Counted from the stretch's first letter, positions 33,913 to 43,526 are shown. The stretch: DNA of 64,000 nucleotides from JABMQB01 sp963678235 (GCA_963678235.1 OY782766.1:2480001-2544000), one strand, 5' to 3'. Made by a program: numbers and translations. The notes: generated by a model from the sequence alone, not told the origin.

Positions 33913-35136
33913 ATGAGGTCGCCCAAATCATTTCGTTTGCACATAGGTATTTTTGGAAGAAGGAATGCAGGAAAATCAAGCCTGCTAAATGCACTTACCC
34001 AGCAAGATGTTTCAATCGTTTCTCAAGTTGCCGGAACTACTACCGACCCGGTTGAAAAACCAATGGAATTATTGCCCCTCGGCCCGGTTTTGTTTATTGA
34101 TACTGCCGGGATTGATGATACAGGGCAACTCGGCGAACAAAGGGTAACAAAAACCAAAGCTGTATTTGATCGGACCGACCTTGGGGTAATTGTTTCCAAC
34201 TATGAAGATTGGGGGGACTTTGAAGAAGAAATAAGCACTGAATTTAAAACCCGCGATATCCCTTTTATAGTCGTATTCAACAAAGTAGATATTATTAAGG
34301 AAAAAACAGAAATAGCAGAAAAGCTAAATGCTGTCAAACTTAAATATGTAAATACTTCAGCCATAAATAAAAGCGGAATACTTGAACTACGACAATTGTT
34401 GCTAAAGTCGGCACCGGGCGACTTCATTAATCGCCCGAGCATTCTTGCTGATTTGGTAGGACCAGGTGAAGCGGCTGTTTTGGTTATCCCGATTGATAAA
34501 GAAGCACCAAAAGGCAGGTTAATTTTGCCACAAGTCCAAAGTATCCGGGATTTATTGGATAACGACTCGTTCAGTATTGTTGTGAAGGAAAGGGAACTAA
34601 GAGCTGCATTAAGCAGGTTAAACGTTCCACCCAAATTGGTGGTGACCGACTCCCAGGCTTTTTTAAAAGTTGCGGCTGATACCCCTCCGGAAATTCCTAT
34701 TACATCGTTTTCTATCCTATTTGCACGATTTCAGGGCGATCTGACCGAAATGGTTAAAGGAGCTATGACCATTGCTAACCTGAAGGCAGGAGACAAAGTA
34801 TTGATTGCCGAATCCTGCTCGCACCATCCCATAGGAGAAGATATAGGTACGGTTAAAATCCCGCGCTGGCTAACTCAATATGTCGGCGGAAAACTTCAAA
34901 TTGACAGCACTCGCGGGCACGATTTCCCGGACAATGTTTCCGATTATAAAATCATAATTCATTGTGGTGCCTGCATGTGGAACAGGCGTGAAATGCTGAG
35001 CAGGATTATGAAAGCTAAACAGGCAGGGGTACCAATTACAAACTATGGGCTAACCATTGCATTCTCACTTGGTATTTTTGAAAGGGCATTACAACCTTTC
35101 CCGGCAGCGTTGGAAGTTTATCGGCAAAAGAAATGA
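33913..35136 (+). CDS. hydF: [FeFe]-hydrogenase H-cluster maturation GTPase HydF
   Basis: 407 residues. The N-terminal Era-like GTPase has the P-loop FGRRNAGKSSLLNAL, G2 Thr in AGTTTDPVEK, G3 FIDTAGIDD and G4 VFNKVD. The C-terminal domain carries the HydF cluster motif CxH (SCSHHPIGED) followed after about 48 residues by HCGACMWNRREM, i.e. the CxH...HCxxC ligand set. HydF is the scaffold on which the diiron subcluster is finished and passed to the hydrogenase. It is separated from hydE and hydG by the two-component genes; it has its own upstream spacer. Confidence 0.95.
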   Translation: MRSPKSFRLHIGIFGRRNAGKSSLLNALTQQDVSIVSQVAGTTTDPVEKPMELLPLGPVLFIDTAGIDDTGQLGEQRVTKTKAVFDRTDLGVIVSNYEDWGDFEEEISTEFKTRDIPFIVVFNKVDIIKEKTEIAEKLNAVKLKYVNTSAINKSGILELRQLLLKSAPGDFINRPSILADLVGPGEAAVLVIPIDKEAPKGRLILPQVQSIRDLLDNDSFSIVVKERELRAALSRLNVPPKLVVTDSQAFLKVAADTPPEIPITSFSILFARFQGDLTEMVKGAMTIANLKAGDKVLIAESCSHHPIGEDIGTVKIPRWLTQYVGGKLQIDSTRGHDFPDNVSDYKIIIHCGACMWNRREMLSRIMKAKQAGVPITNYGLTIAFSLGIFERALQPFPAALEVYRQKK

Positions 35137-35354
35137 TGGGCAAATTTGAACAATTGAATAAATTAATTTAAAAATTAACAAAGCCCCTAAAAAATTGCAC
35201 CCAAATCATTAATAATATTCATTTTTGAAATTTAATCCTCCATTTTATAAGACATTTCTATTATTTTTCAACATTCATTAGCAAGTATTGAAAATGTGAT
35301 TCCCAACAGCTTCAATATTTTTTATAAAAAAACCTTAAAAACCAGTAGTAGAAA

Positions 35355-35819
35355 ATGGGTAAGATAGTTATTAGTAGTCACGATGAATTTGCAGCGTATT
35401 TAGGAAAAGAAATTGGGGTCTCTGATTATGTTACAGTCACTCAGGAACAAATCAACAAATTTGCCGAATCAACTCACGATCATCAATGGATACACACCGA
35501 TCCCGAAAGGGCAAAAACCGAATCACCTTTTAAAAATACCATTGCCCACGGCTATCTTTCACTATCGCTTTTACCTTATTTATGGAACAATCTTGCTGAA
35601 GTGAGGAATGTAAAACTCTTGGTTAATTATGGCATTGAAAGCCTGCGTTTTAGTGAACCGGTAATTGTCAACAGCCGTGTTAGGGCACGGGTTTGGTTGC
35701 ATTCAATAAACAACCTTAGGGGAATAACCAAGGTGCAAATGAAAATAAAAATGGAAATCGAAGGAAGCAAAAAACCTGCTTACGACACCATTATCACTTT
35801 CCTTTATCATTTTATTTAA
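35355..35819 (+). CDS. MaoC-like (R)-specific enoyl-CoA hydratase
   Basis: 154 residues, a single hotdog domain. The hydratase motif appears as FAESTHDHQWIHTDPERA, with the catalytic Asp/His pair, followed by TIAHGYLSLSLLP, the standard MaoC arrangement. It probably hydrates trans-2-enoyl-CoA to (R)-3-hydroxyacyl-CoA; a specific pathway is not indicated as the neighbours are unrelated. The preceding 218 bp is AT-rich without recognised features. Confidence 0.88.
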   Translation: MGKIVISSHDEFAAYLGKEIGVSDYVTVTQEQINKFAESTHDHQWIHTDPERAKTESPFKNTIAHGYLSLSLLPYLWNNLAEVRNVKLLVNYGIESLRFSEPVIVNSRVRARVWLHSINNLRGITKVQMKIKMEIEGSKKPAYDTIITFLYHFI

Positions 35820-35896
35820 GGCATTTATAAGGAAACAAACCTGTACCTTTTCATTCACTTATGAACTTGACCCCTCAACAATCTGCGGTAGTGTAT

Positions 35897-35922
35897 TGCC
35901 TCGTATTGTTCGCCTATTTTTG
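35897..35922 (+). promoter_or_regulatory. Promoter of amrS
   Basis: TATTTTTG at 35915-35922 matches the TAnnTTTG -7 box, with TTG triplets upstream (35896-35898 and 35907-35909). The expected transcription start is only a few bases before the ATG at 35935, which supports that start over an earlier overlapping frame. Confidence 0.5.
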
Positions 35923-35934
35923 TAAATTTGATTT

Positions 35935-36936
35935 ATGCATGAAGCGCAATTTTATTCAAAAAGCGAAGGATGGGTTCAATGTTACCTTTGCCCTCATCGA
36001 TGTATTATTCAAGATAGGCAATTTGGAATCTGTAAAGTTCGTACCAATAAGAATGGGATTCTTTACTCATCAGTGTATGGGAAGCTAATTGCAAAACACC
36101 TTGATCCGATTGAAAAGAAACCACTCTATCATTTTCATCCCGGAACTCAAATATTATCAATTGGAACCATTGGATGTAATTTTAATTGCTGTTTTTGCCA
36201 AAACCATACCATCTCACAATGCCATCCCGATAAAATTAGGGGCACAGAATCATTCAGCAATACCGAAATAGCTACCTATGCCAAAAACATTGACGGCAAT
36301 ATTGGGATTGCTTATACATACAATGAACCAACCGTATTTTATGAGTTTTTAGTGGATACAGCCAGGGAAATCTATGCCAATGGACTTAAAAATGTAATGG
36401 TCAGCAATGGATATATCCTCTCAGATCCATTAAAAAAGTTACTTCCCTTTATTGATGCTTTCAATATTGATTTAAAAGCATTTTCAAACGATTTTTATAA
36501 AAAATATACGAAAGGCAAGCTCAATCAGGTATTACAAACGTTAGAAACAATAGTAAAATCAGGCAAGCACCTCGAAATCACCAATCTTGTTATTACAGAT
36601 TTGAATACCGATGAAAGGGAATTTGAAAAGATGGTAAAGTGGATTGCTTCCAATCTCGGAAAAAACATTCCCCTGCATATCTCACGTTATTTCCCGACCT
36701 ATAAATTAACCAATCCACCGACACCACTTGAAATCATGGACCAATTTTATGAAATTGCGAAATCCAATCTCAATTATGTTTATTTAGGAAACGTAAACGA
36801 CACATATAAATCAAGCACTTACTGCCCGAATTGTGGCAAATTAGTAATCCATAGAACTACATACAACACAGAAATCATTGGTGTTGAGCAGAATAAATGC
36901 CTCTATTGTAAAAGTCATGTAGCAATTGTCAGTTAA
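35935..36936 (+). CDS. amrS: AmmeMemoRadiSam-system radical SAM enzyme
   Basis: 333 residues. An N-terminal Cys set (C16, C19, C23, C33 in VQCYLCPHRC...GICKV) precedes the radical SAM cluster C81, C85, C88 in IGCNFNCCFCQNHTISQ. YTYNEPTVFYEF, DAFNIDLKAF and HISRYFPTYKLTNPPTP are AmrS-type segments. The C-terminus carries a zinc-ribbon-like pair (CPNCGK and KCLYCKSH). The enzyme belongs to a family named for genomic linkage with AMMECR1 and Memo; neither partner is in the window. Substrate unknown. Confidence 0.88.
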   Translation: MHEAQFYSKSEGWVQCYLCPHRCIIQDRQFGICKVRTNKNGILYSSVYGKLIAKHLDPIEKKPLYHFHPGTQILSIGTIGCNFNCCFCQNHTISQCHPDKIRGTESFSNTEIATYAKNIDGNIGIAYTYNEPTVFYEFLVDTAREIYANGLKNVMVSNGYILSDPLKKLLPFIDAFNIDLKAFSNDFYKKYTKGKLNQVLQTLETIVKSGKHLEITNLVITDLNTDEREFEKMVKWIASNLGKNIPLHISRYFPTYKLTNPPTPLEIMDQFYEIAKSNLNYVYLGNVNDTYKSSTYCPNCGKLVIHRTTYNTEIIGVEQNKCLYCKSHVAIVS

Positions 36937-37081
36937 TTTGTTTATAACACAAACCACCCAGGCATGATACATGTGAATAATATCCATATCTTTGCCCTGT
37001 GTTTTAAACTTCTTGTGAACAATTAGAAAGGGAATCCCTTTTTAACTCCGTAGATGTTTGTTTTAATTCCAATACGAATCT

Positions 37082-38311
37082 ATGAGATTTGACGACTTTG
37101 ATATTAGTGATGAATTGCTTGATGCCCTCTATTATATGGGTTTTGAAAATGCAACGCCCATACAGGAACAGGCCATACCAAGCATATTGAATGGCGATGA
37201 CCTGATTGCATGCGCACAAACCGGCACTGGGAAAACAGCAGCATTTTTGGTCCCAATCCTCGAATTCCTTCATAATAAAAAGTCTCATGAAACTAACACC
37301 TTGATTATCGTACCAACCAGGGAACTTGCCATTCAAATCGATCAACAAATACAAGGAATTGCATACCCGCTCGACATTACTTCTATCTCAATTTACGGCG
37401 GAGGCGATGGCGACGATTGGGGGCAACAAAAGAAAGCGCTTACCCAAGGCGCTGATATCATTGTTGCAACTCCGGGAAAACTCATTTCACATTTGAATAT
37501 GGGCTACGTGAAATTCGACAAAGTAGAACATTTGGTTTTGGATGAGGCGGACCGTATGTTGGACATTGGGTTTCACGATGATATTATGAAGATTATTTCA
37601 TATCTACCTAAAAAGCGGCAGAACCTGATGTTTAGCGCAACCATGCCCCCGAAAATCAAAGCATTTGCATCTAAAATCCTGGTTAACCCTTTTGAAATAA
37701 GTATTGCTATTTCGAAGCCTGCCGAAGGGGTATTGCAAGCAGCTTACTTAACATTCGACAATCAGAAAATTGACCTGATCAACAGCCTGCTGGCCGACCA
37801 AAAAGACTATCAGAGCATCCTGATATTTAGTTCGACCAAAAAGAAGGTCACCGACATTGTTCGCTCACTGAAGAAAAACAAATACAATGTCGCCGGAATT
37901 TCTTCCGACCTGGAACAAGCCGAGCGCGAAGAAGTACTCTTGAATTTCCGTTCGAAACAAACCAGGATTCTGGTCGCAACTGATGTGCTTAGCAGGGGAA
38001 TTGATATTAAAGATATTAACCTTGTAATAAACTTCGACGTCCCTTCTGATGCAGAAGATTACGTACACCGGATAGGACGTACCGCAAGGGCAGAAACCAC
38101 CGGAGTTGCACTAACCTTTGTGAATGAGGACGATATGTATAATTTTCAAAAAATTGAAAGTTTAATCGAACGTGAAATACTCAAACTCCCTCTTCCTGAA
38201 AGCCTTGGTAATGGTCCGGAATGGAAAGTAAGATCCTTTAAAAAGAAAGGAAACAAGAAAAGGTATTCGAAAAAGAAAAAACCGGGCAACAGAAAAAATA
38301 ATAGAAAATAA
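37082..38311 (+). CDS. DEAD-box RNA helicase, RhlE type
   Basis: 409 residues. All helicase motifs are present: the Q motif (ATPIQEQAIP), I (AQTGTGKTAA), Ia (PTRELAIQ), Ib (VATPGKL), DEAD (VLDEADRMLD), III (FSATMPP), IV-VI in the second RecA domain (ILVATDVLSRGIDI, HRIGRTARAE). The last 30 residues are a lysine/arginine-rich tail that should bind RNA. Likely functions are ribosome assembly or RNA decay at low temperature. Single gene followed closely by the next reading frame. Confidence 0.93.
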   Translation: MRFDDFDISDELLDALYYMGFENATPIQEQAIPSILNGDDLIACAQTGTGKTAAFLVPILEFLHNKKSHETNTLIIVPTRELAIQIDQQIQGIAYPLDITSISIYGGGDGDDWGQQKKALTQGADIIVATPGKLISHLNMGYVKFDKVEHLVLDEADRMLDIGFHDDIMKIISYLPKKRQNLMFSATMPPKIKAFASKILVNPFEISIAISKPAEGVLQAAYLTFDNQKIDLINSLLADQKDYQSILIFSSTKKKVTDIVRSLKKNKYNVAGISSDLEQAEREEVLLNFRSKQTRILVATDVLSRGIDIKDINLVINFDVPSDAEDYVHRIGRTARAETTGVALTFVNEDDMYNFQKIESLIEREILKLPLPESLGNGPEWKVRSFKKKGNKKRYSKKKKPGNRKNNRK

Positions 38312-38325
38312 TAAAAGCATATTTT

Positions 38326-39090
38326 TTGATACTTGTGGCATACGGCAAAGCAAAAAAGAGATTGAATTTTATTGTACAATTTGCAATTGTACTTTTCTAT
38401 TTAAGTATGCCAATTGCTGTGCTTTCACAAAACTCAGAAAAAACAGACTATTTCCGACAAGCAATTGATTTTAAGCAAGCCAACAAAGCCTGCTCTCAAA
38501 ATTTGCTGGCATATAATTCAACTCGTTCCTATCCTAAAAAACAAGACATAAAACTCAAGGTTCCCAAAGTAAAATACAACGATATTTTTTCCATGGATAT
38601 TGGTTCTTCCCCAGTTTTGATGCTTATTGGAGAAACTTTTATCCCATTTTGGATGCAGGGGAAATATGCACATCCGATCATTTCCGATGAATTTTATATT
38701 GGAGGAAGTTTTATTGTAGGATCAGTCATTGGAAAATCAAAATCGTTGTTTAGTGGCTTCTATGCAAATATGACAACCGGGACATCACAAAAAAACGTTG
38801 GAATTGGCATAGGGTATTTAACCTATGGTTTTACCGATGAAGAGATGGATCAAAGGCTCACATTTGTCATTAACGGAAAAACAAAAATCAACCGCGATTG
38901 GGTGGCTATCACCGACAATTATTTCTTCAATACCGAATTTGGGCTGACCGGGGTCATCACATTTCGTGGAAGAAAAACCATGAAGAGAATGGGAGTCGAT
39001 ATCGGTTTGGTTATCCCGATTGGTGGCAATATTGATACATTTCTACCAGTTCCCTGGGCAGGAATTCACTTTCCTATTCTCTCCGATTAG
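38326..39090 (+). CDS. Exported beta-rich protein, paralog of the next gene
   Basis: 254 residues from a TTG at 38326; a GTG at 38335 is also possible and no ATG precedes the signal peptide (LNFIVQFAIVLFYLSMPIAVLSQ). The mature part is rich in alternating hydrophobic strands and glycine. Its second half (VGIGIGYLTYGF, ITDNYFF, FRGRKTMKRMGVDIGLVIPIGG, LPVPWAGIHFP) aligns by eye with the same half of the protein at 39188 (VSFGAGYGYAGG, ISENYIFP, IGGRRIIKNAGLDFGAIIPVGD, VLPWLGFTIP). Possibly an outer-membrane barrel. Function unknown; start codon uncertain. Confidence 0.65.
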   Translation: MILVAYGKAKKRLNFIVQFAIVLFYLSMPIAVLSQNSEKTDYFRQAIDFKQANKACSQNLLAYNSTRSYPKKQDIKLKVPKVKYNDIFSMDIGSSPVLMLIGETFIPFWMQGKYAHPIISDEFYIGGSFIVGSVIGKSKSLFSGFYANMTTGTSQKNVGIGIGYLTYGFTDEEMDQRLTFVINGKTKINRDWVAITDNYFFNTEFGLTGVITFRGRKTMKRMGVDIGLVIPIGGNIDTFLPVPWAGIHFPILSD

Positions 39091-39187
39091 GGCTTAATAT
39101 AATTTATTCTCAAGATATTGATTCCCTTCTTGTATTTGCGTACCTTTCATTAAAGAAAAAGGCAATTAACAATCTAAATCTTTTGGC

Positions 39188-40051
39188 ATGAAAACTATAT
39201 CCATACTTCTGTTTTGTCTTTTGTTAATCCTCCTCTATAAACCTGCGTTCTGCCAGGAAAACGCGAAGAAACAGAGAATAGAAACCCTTGATGGGAATGA
39301 ATATAATGGGGTTATTGTTTCTTCTGACTCCATTTCAGTTTTATTTCAAACCGACAATATTGGGCCTATAACGATCCAACGAAAAGATATCCGGCATATG
39401 ACAGAAATTGATTCTTCAAAAATTATTGAGGGTAAAGTTTGGTTTGAAAATCCGCAGGCAACCAGGTATTTTTGGGCACCAAACGGATTTGGTCTTAACG
39501 AAGGGGAATCGTATTACCAGAATGTTTGGGTACTGTTCAACCAATTTGTATATGGCGTAACCGATAATTTTTCATTTGGAGGAGGTACCGTTCCATTATT
39601 TATTTTTGATGGCGCCCCCACCCCAATTTGGTTAACACCTAAATTATCGATCCCGATTACCCCTGACAAATTTAATATTGGCGTTGGGGCATTGTTAGGG
39701 ACCGTGCTGGGTGAATCGGAAACAGGCTTTGGGATTCTTTATGGGATCGCTACCCTTGGAAACCGTGATAAAAACGTAAGCTTTGGCGCCGGATATGGTT
39801 ATGCCGGAGGATCTTTTGCGCAAAACCCTGCATTAACCATAAGTTTTATGGTCAGGACCGGGCAAAGGGGATACCTTATTTCAGAGAATTACATTTTCCC
39901 GGGAAGCGATGGATTTGGGGCAATTTCAATTGGTGGAAGACGCATCATAAAAAATGCAGGCCTTGATTTTGGGGCAATTATTCCGGTAGGCGATATCGGG
40001 GCATTTATTGTTTTGCCCTGGTTGGGATTCACCATCCCCATGGGAAAGTAG
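39188..40051 (+). CDS. Exported probable outer-membrane beta-barrel protein
   Basis: 287 residues. It has a signal peptide (ISILLFCLLLILLYKPAFCQ), an N-terminal beta module of about 65 residues (IETLDGNEYNGVIVSSDSISVLFQ), then about ten glycine/aromatic strands resembling a small outer-membrane barrel and ending in PWLGFTIPMGK. It is a paralog of the preceding gene over the C-terminal two thirds. No Bacteroidota SusC/SusD features. Function unknown. Confidence 0.75.
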   Translation: MKTISILLFCLLLILLYKPAFCQENAKKQRIETLDGNEYNGVIVSSDSISVLFQTDNIGPITIQRKDIRHMTEIDSSKIIEGKVWFENPQATRYFWAPNGFGLNEGESYYQNVWVLFNQFVYGVTDNFSFGGGTVPLFIFDGAPTPIWLTPKLSIPITPDKFNIGVGALLGTVLGESETGFGILYGIATLGNRDKNVSFGAGYGYAGGSFAQNPALTISFMVRTGQRGYLISENYIFPGSDGFGAISIGGRRIIKNAGLDFGAIIPVGDIGAFIVLPWLGFTIPMGK

Positions 40052-40156
40052 ATGATATGAATTGAGATTTATTGATTCATCCACTGATTCTAAACTTTAA
40101 TACTATTAATTCTTTTATCACCATAAACCACCATCAATCTCTTCATCTTTATCTAC

Positions 40157-40187
40157 TTTGCCCTTTTACTTTTTTAGGTTATTTTTG
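40157..40187 (+). promoter_or_regulatory. Promoter of mnmA
   Basis: TTTG (40157-40160), a 19-base spacer and TATTTTTG (40180-40187) form a near-ideal Bacteroidota promoter. The transcript would start near 40194, twelve bases before the ATG at 40206, ruling out the longer in-frame start at 40158. Confidence 0.7.
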
Positions 40188-40205
40188 CGCCATAATTTAA
40201 TTTCT

Positions 40206-41384
40206 ATGCAAAAGGTTGTCATTGGGCTTTCAGGAGGTGTTGATTCAAGCGTTGCCGCATTTTTGCTCAAAGAGCAGGGTTACGATGTAACTGCCTTGTT
40301 TATGGTAAATTGGCATGAGCGCGTGGGCGCAATTACCAGCGCATGCACCTGGGAAGAAGATGCCCTTATTGCAAAGATGGTTGCAAAAAAGCTCGACATT
40401 CCTTTTCAAATAGTTGACTTAAGCAAAGATTACAAAAAGCGCGTGGTTGATTATATGTTTAAAGAATACAAGGCTGGCAGGACTCCGAACCCAGATGTGC
40501 TTTGTAACCGTGAAATAAAATTTGATATCTTCCTGGATGAAGCGCTAAAATTAAATGCTGATTTTGTGGCAACAGGGCATTATTGCCAAAAGGGGGAAGC
40601 TGTTGTAAATGGAAAAACAATCCATAAGCTTTTGGCGGGAAAAGATAAGAATAAAGATCAAAGTTATTTCTTATGCCAGTTAAACCAGGAGCAGCTCTCA
40701 AAGGCCCTTTTCCCTATCGGGCATTTGGAAAAACCAGAAGTTCGGAAAATTGCGCGTGAACAAAACCTGCCCACAGCCGAACGAAAAGATTCACAGGGAA
40801 TTTGTTTTGTTGGTAAAGTCGATCTTCCAACGTTTTTGCAGCAACAACTTGAAAGAAAGCCCGGCAATGTAATCGAGGTTCCTGCGAAATTTATGGAAAA
40901 GAAAAAGCAGGTACCGATCAGCGAAGAAAACTTTAAGAAATTATGCTTCAGCTATCCATTTAAACCTTGGAACGGTAAGGTTATTGGAGAACATGAAGGA
41001 GCCCATTTTTATACCATCGGTCAACGAAAAGGCTTAAACATTGGTGGGTATAAAGAGCCGCTTTTTGTGCTTGGAACTGATGTTAGCAGGAATATAATTT
41101 ATGTTGGGGAAGGTAAACAACACCCTGGTTTATATAGGCGTGGATTATTCATTTCTTCTAACGATGCCCACTGGATTCGTGAAGACCAAATGCTTAAAAC
41201 CAATGAAAACAGAAGATTTGACGTAAGAATACGTTATCGACAGCCTTTGGAAAAAGCAAGTCTTTACCAACGTGATGAAGGAATTTATATCCTGTTCGAC
41301 CAAGAACAAAGAGGAATCACTTCCGGTCAATTTGCCGCATGGTATGATGGAGAAGAATTAATTGGCTCCGGGGTAATTGCATAA
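40206..41384 (+). CDS. mnmA: tRNA-specific 2-thiouridylase
   Basis: 392 residues from the ATG at 40206, chosen because the promoter lies inside the longer frame. The PP-loop is GLSGGVDSSVAAFLL. The catalytic cysteines are in NPDVLCNREIKFD and SQGICFVGKVD, the pair needed for persulfide transfer. The C-terminal domain has YTIGQRKGLNIGG. The enzyme thiolates U34 of Lys, Glu and Gln tRNAs. The first Cys motif and lengths agree with the bacterial family. Confidence 0.96.
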   Translation: MQKVVIGLSGGVDSSVAAFLLKEQGYDVTALFMVNWHERVGAITSACTWEEDALIAKMVAKKLDIPFQIVDLSKDYKKRVVDYMFKEYKAGRTPNPDVLCNREIKFDIFLDEALKLNADFVATGHYCQKGEAVVNGKTIHKLLAGKDKNKDQSYFLCQLNQEQLSKALFPIGHLEKPEVRKIAREQNLPTAERKDSQGICFVGKVDLPTFLQQQLERKPGNVIEVPAKFMEKKKQVPISEENFKKLCFSYPFKPWNGKVIGEHEGAHFYTIGQRKGLNIGGYKEPLFVLGTDVSRNIIYVGEGKQHPGLYRRGLFISSNDAHWIREDQMLKTNENRRFDVRIRYRQPLEKASLYQRDEGIYILFDQEQRGITSGQFAAWYDGEELIGSGVIA

Positions 41385-41420
41385 ATTAATAACTATCTTA
41401 GCAAGTAAAATATAGCTTAT

Positions 41421-42296
41421 ATGATAAAGTCCATGACAGGGTTCGGAAGATCCGAATTCGAAGTTAACAACAAGAAATTCACCCTTGAAATTAAATCCCT
41501 CAACAGCAAACAAATGGATATTAGTACCCGGATTCCCGCCCTTTACAGGGAAAAGGAAATCCTGATAAGAAAAACAATATCCGATGCTTTAGTTCGTGGG
41601 AAAGTGGATTTCAATATTTATGTGGAAAACCTTGGCGAAGAAAGTTCTGCTAAAATAAACGAACCTATTTTAAAGAATTATTTCAGCCATTTACAAAGCA
41701 TTAGTTCCGAACTGGGGCTCCCCGTCAATGAAAAAACCCTGCATGCTGCCATGCGCTTGCCCGACACGGTAAAGGTTGAATATGAAAAACTGGACGAAGG
41801 CGAATGGAAAATTATCCTGGAACATATTTATAAGGCAATCGATGATTTAAACGAATTTAGGGTTCAGGAAGGACTGGCTTTAAAAGAAGACATAAGTTCC
41901 AATATTAAGAAAATACATGGAATGCTGCCCGATATCGAGCCTTTCGAAAAGAAAAGAATAGAAGTGATCAAGGCAAGAATACAGGAGAACCTGGATTCGT
42001 TGAAACTAAATGGTGATGTGGATTCAAACCGTTTTGAGCAGGAATTACTTTTTTATCTTGAAAAATTAGACATTAACGAAGAAAAGGTCAGGCTATCCAA
42101 CCATTGTAAGTTTTTTGAAGAGACCGTTAACCTGAAAATCCCTGTTGGCAAAAAATTAGGCTTTATTTCACAAGAAATCGGTAGGGAAATCAACACCATC
42201 GGATCGAAAGCCAACGACAGTGATATCCAAAGAATCGTTGTTCAAATGAAAGACCATTTGGAAAGGGTGAAAGAACAACTCTTAAACGTTCTATAA
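41421..42296 (+). CDS. yicC: YicC-family endoribonuclease-like protein
   Basis: 291 residues. The N-terminus IKSMTGFGRSE and LEIKSLNSKQMDISTRIP are the YicC signature, and the C-terminal part GKKLGFISQEIGREINTIGSKAND is the DUF1732 domain with its conserved Glu and His-poor active face. YicC homologs act as RNases and promote sRNA decay in E. coli. It begins a cluster with gmk (18 bp gap) and nadD, an arrangement I regard as common in Bacteroidota. Confidence 0.92.
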   Translation: MIKSMTGFGRSEFEVNNKKFTLEIKSLNSKQMDISTRIPALYREKEILIRKTISDALVRGKVDFNIYVENLGEESSAKINEPILKNYFSHLQSISSELGLPVNEKTLHAAMRLPDTVKVEYEKLDEGEWKIILEHIYKAIDDLNEFRVQEGLALKEDISSNIKKIHGMLPDIEPFEKKRIEVIKARIQENLDSLKLNGDVDSNRFEQELLFYLEKLDINEEKVRLSNHCKFFEETVNLKIPVGKKLGFISQEIGREINTIGSKANDSDIQRIVVQMKDHLERVKEQLLNVL

Positions 42297-42314
42297 AGCA
42301 AAGTTTATTTCAGA

Positions 42315-42899
42315 ATGACTCAGAAACCAAACCCAAAGGGCAAATTAATAATCTTTTCGGCACCTTCCGGCGCCGGGAAAACAACCATTGTGAAACACCT
42401 TTTGAGTAAGAACATTGGTTTAGAATTTTCAATTTCCGCGACCAGTCGTGAGCCTCGGCATACCGAAACAGATAAGAAAGATTACTATTTTCTTTCGCTG
42501 GAAGAATTTCAAAATAAAGTCAAAAACGATGAATTCCTTGAATGGGAAGAAGTGTATTCGGGCACTTGCTATGGAACTTTAAAAAGTGAGGTCGAGAGGA
42601 TTCGGGCTAAAGGCAGGCATGTAATTTTTGATGTGGATGTAGTTGGCGGACTGAACATTAAAAAGTATTATGGCAATGAGGCTTTGGCAATATTCGTGCA
42701 GCCCCCATCGGTTGAAGAATTGAGAAACAGGTTGATGAACAGGTCAACCGATTCGGAAGACAAAATAGCGATGAGGGTAGCAAAAGCAAAAAAGGAATTG
42801 GCATTTGCGCCTCAGTTCGACTTAATAATCATAAACGATAAATTAGAGCTTGCAATTGAAAAAGCTGAAGCTGAAGTCAAAAATTTTATTCAAGGATAA
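42315..42899 (+). CDS. gmk: Guanylate kinase
   Basis: 194 residues. P-loop FSAPSGAGKTTIVKHLL, GMP-binding segment FSISATSREPRHTETDKKDYYFLS, EWEEVYSGTCYGT and the lid region RLMNRSTDSEDKIAMR are all standard. It converts GMP and ATP to GDP and ADP. Its TAA stop is followed immediately by the ATG of nadD, so translation is likely coupled. Confidence 0.97.
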   Translation: MTQKPNPKGKLIIFSAPSGAGKTTIVKHLLSKNIGLEFSISATSREPRHTETDKKDYYFLSLEEFQNKVKNDEFLEWEEVYSGTCYGTLKSEVERIRAKGRHVIFDVDVVGGLNIKKYYGNEALAIFVQPPSVEELRNRLMNRSTDSEDKIAMRVAKAKKELAFAPQFDLIIINDKLELAIEKAEAEVKNFIQG

Positions 42900-43523
42900 A
42901 TGAGTGGGTTTGTATCCAATATTATCAATCCTGGATCGGATATCCATTTAAAAATTGGATTGTATTTTGGTACGTATAACCCCATTCATATCGGGCACCT
43001 TGCAATTGCCAATTATATGGTCGAATACACCGATATTGACCAACTTTGGTTTGTTGTTTCCCCTCAAAACCCATTTAAAAAGAAAAGCAACTTATTGGAT
43101 GACTACCAAAGGCTTGAGATGGTCCATCTGGCAGTGGGCGAAGATCCCAGGTTTCGGGTTTCAAACATCGAATTTAGCCTGCCAAAACCATCATATACGG
43201 TCGATACGCTTGCCCATCTGACTGAACAATTCCCAAACCATCACTTTTCCATTATTATGGGAAGCGATAATCTTGAATTTCTGCACAAATGGAAAAACAT
43301 TGATGTAATCCTTGAGAATTATGGAATCATCGTTTACCCACGACCCGGATTTGATCCCGAAAATTTCGCTTTAAAATCAAGCTTTACGATTGCTAATGCC
43401 CCTTTGATGGATATTTCCTCCACATTTACAAGACAAGCAATCAAAGATGGAAAAGACATTTCACATTTTCTGCCCCCAAAAGTATTTCAATACATTGACG
43501 AAATGAATTTTTATAAAAAATAG
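42900..43523 (+). CDS. nadD: Nicotinate-nucleotide adenylyltransferase
   Basis: 207 residues. The nucleotidyltransferase motif is GLYFGTYNPIHIGHLAIANY, with the (H/T)xGH catalytic element; VSPQNPFKKKSNLLDDYQRLEMV, SYTVDTLAHL, IMGSDNLEFLHKW and ISSTFTRQAI follow, all typical of NadD. It adenylates nicotinate mononucleotide in NAD synthesis. The first 16 residues before IGLYFG are longer than in many homologs; an internal start is not evident, and the junction to gmk supports this one. Confidence 0.93.
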   Translation: MSGFVSNIINPGSDIHLKIGLYFGTYNPIHIGHLAIANYMVEYTDIDQLWFVVSPQNPFKKKSNLLDDYQRLEMVHLAVGEDPRFRVSNIEFSLPKPSYTVDTLAHLTEQFPNHHFSIIMGSDNLEFLHKWKNIDVILENYGIIVYPRPGFDPENFALKSSFTIANAPLMDISSTFTRQAIKDGKDISHFLPPKVFQYIDEMNFYKK

Positions 43524-43526
43524 GAC

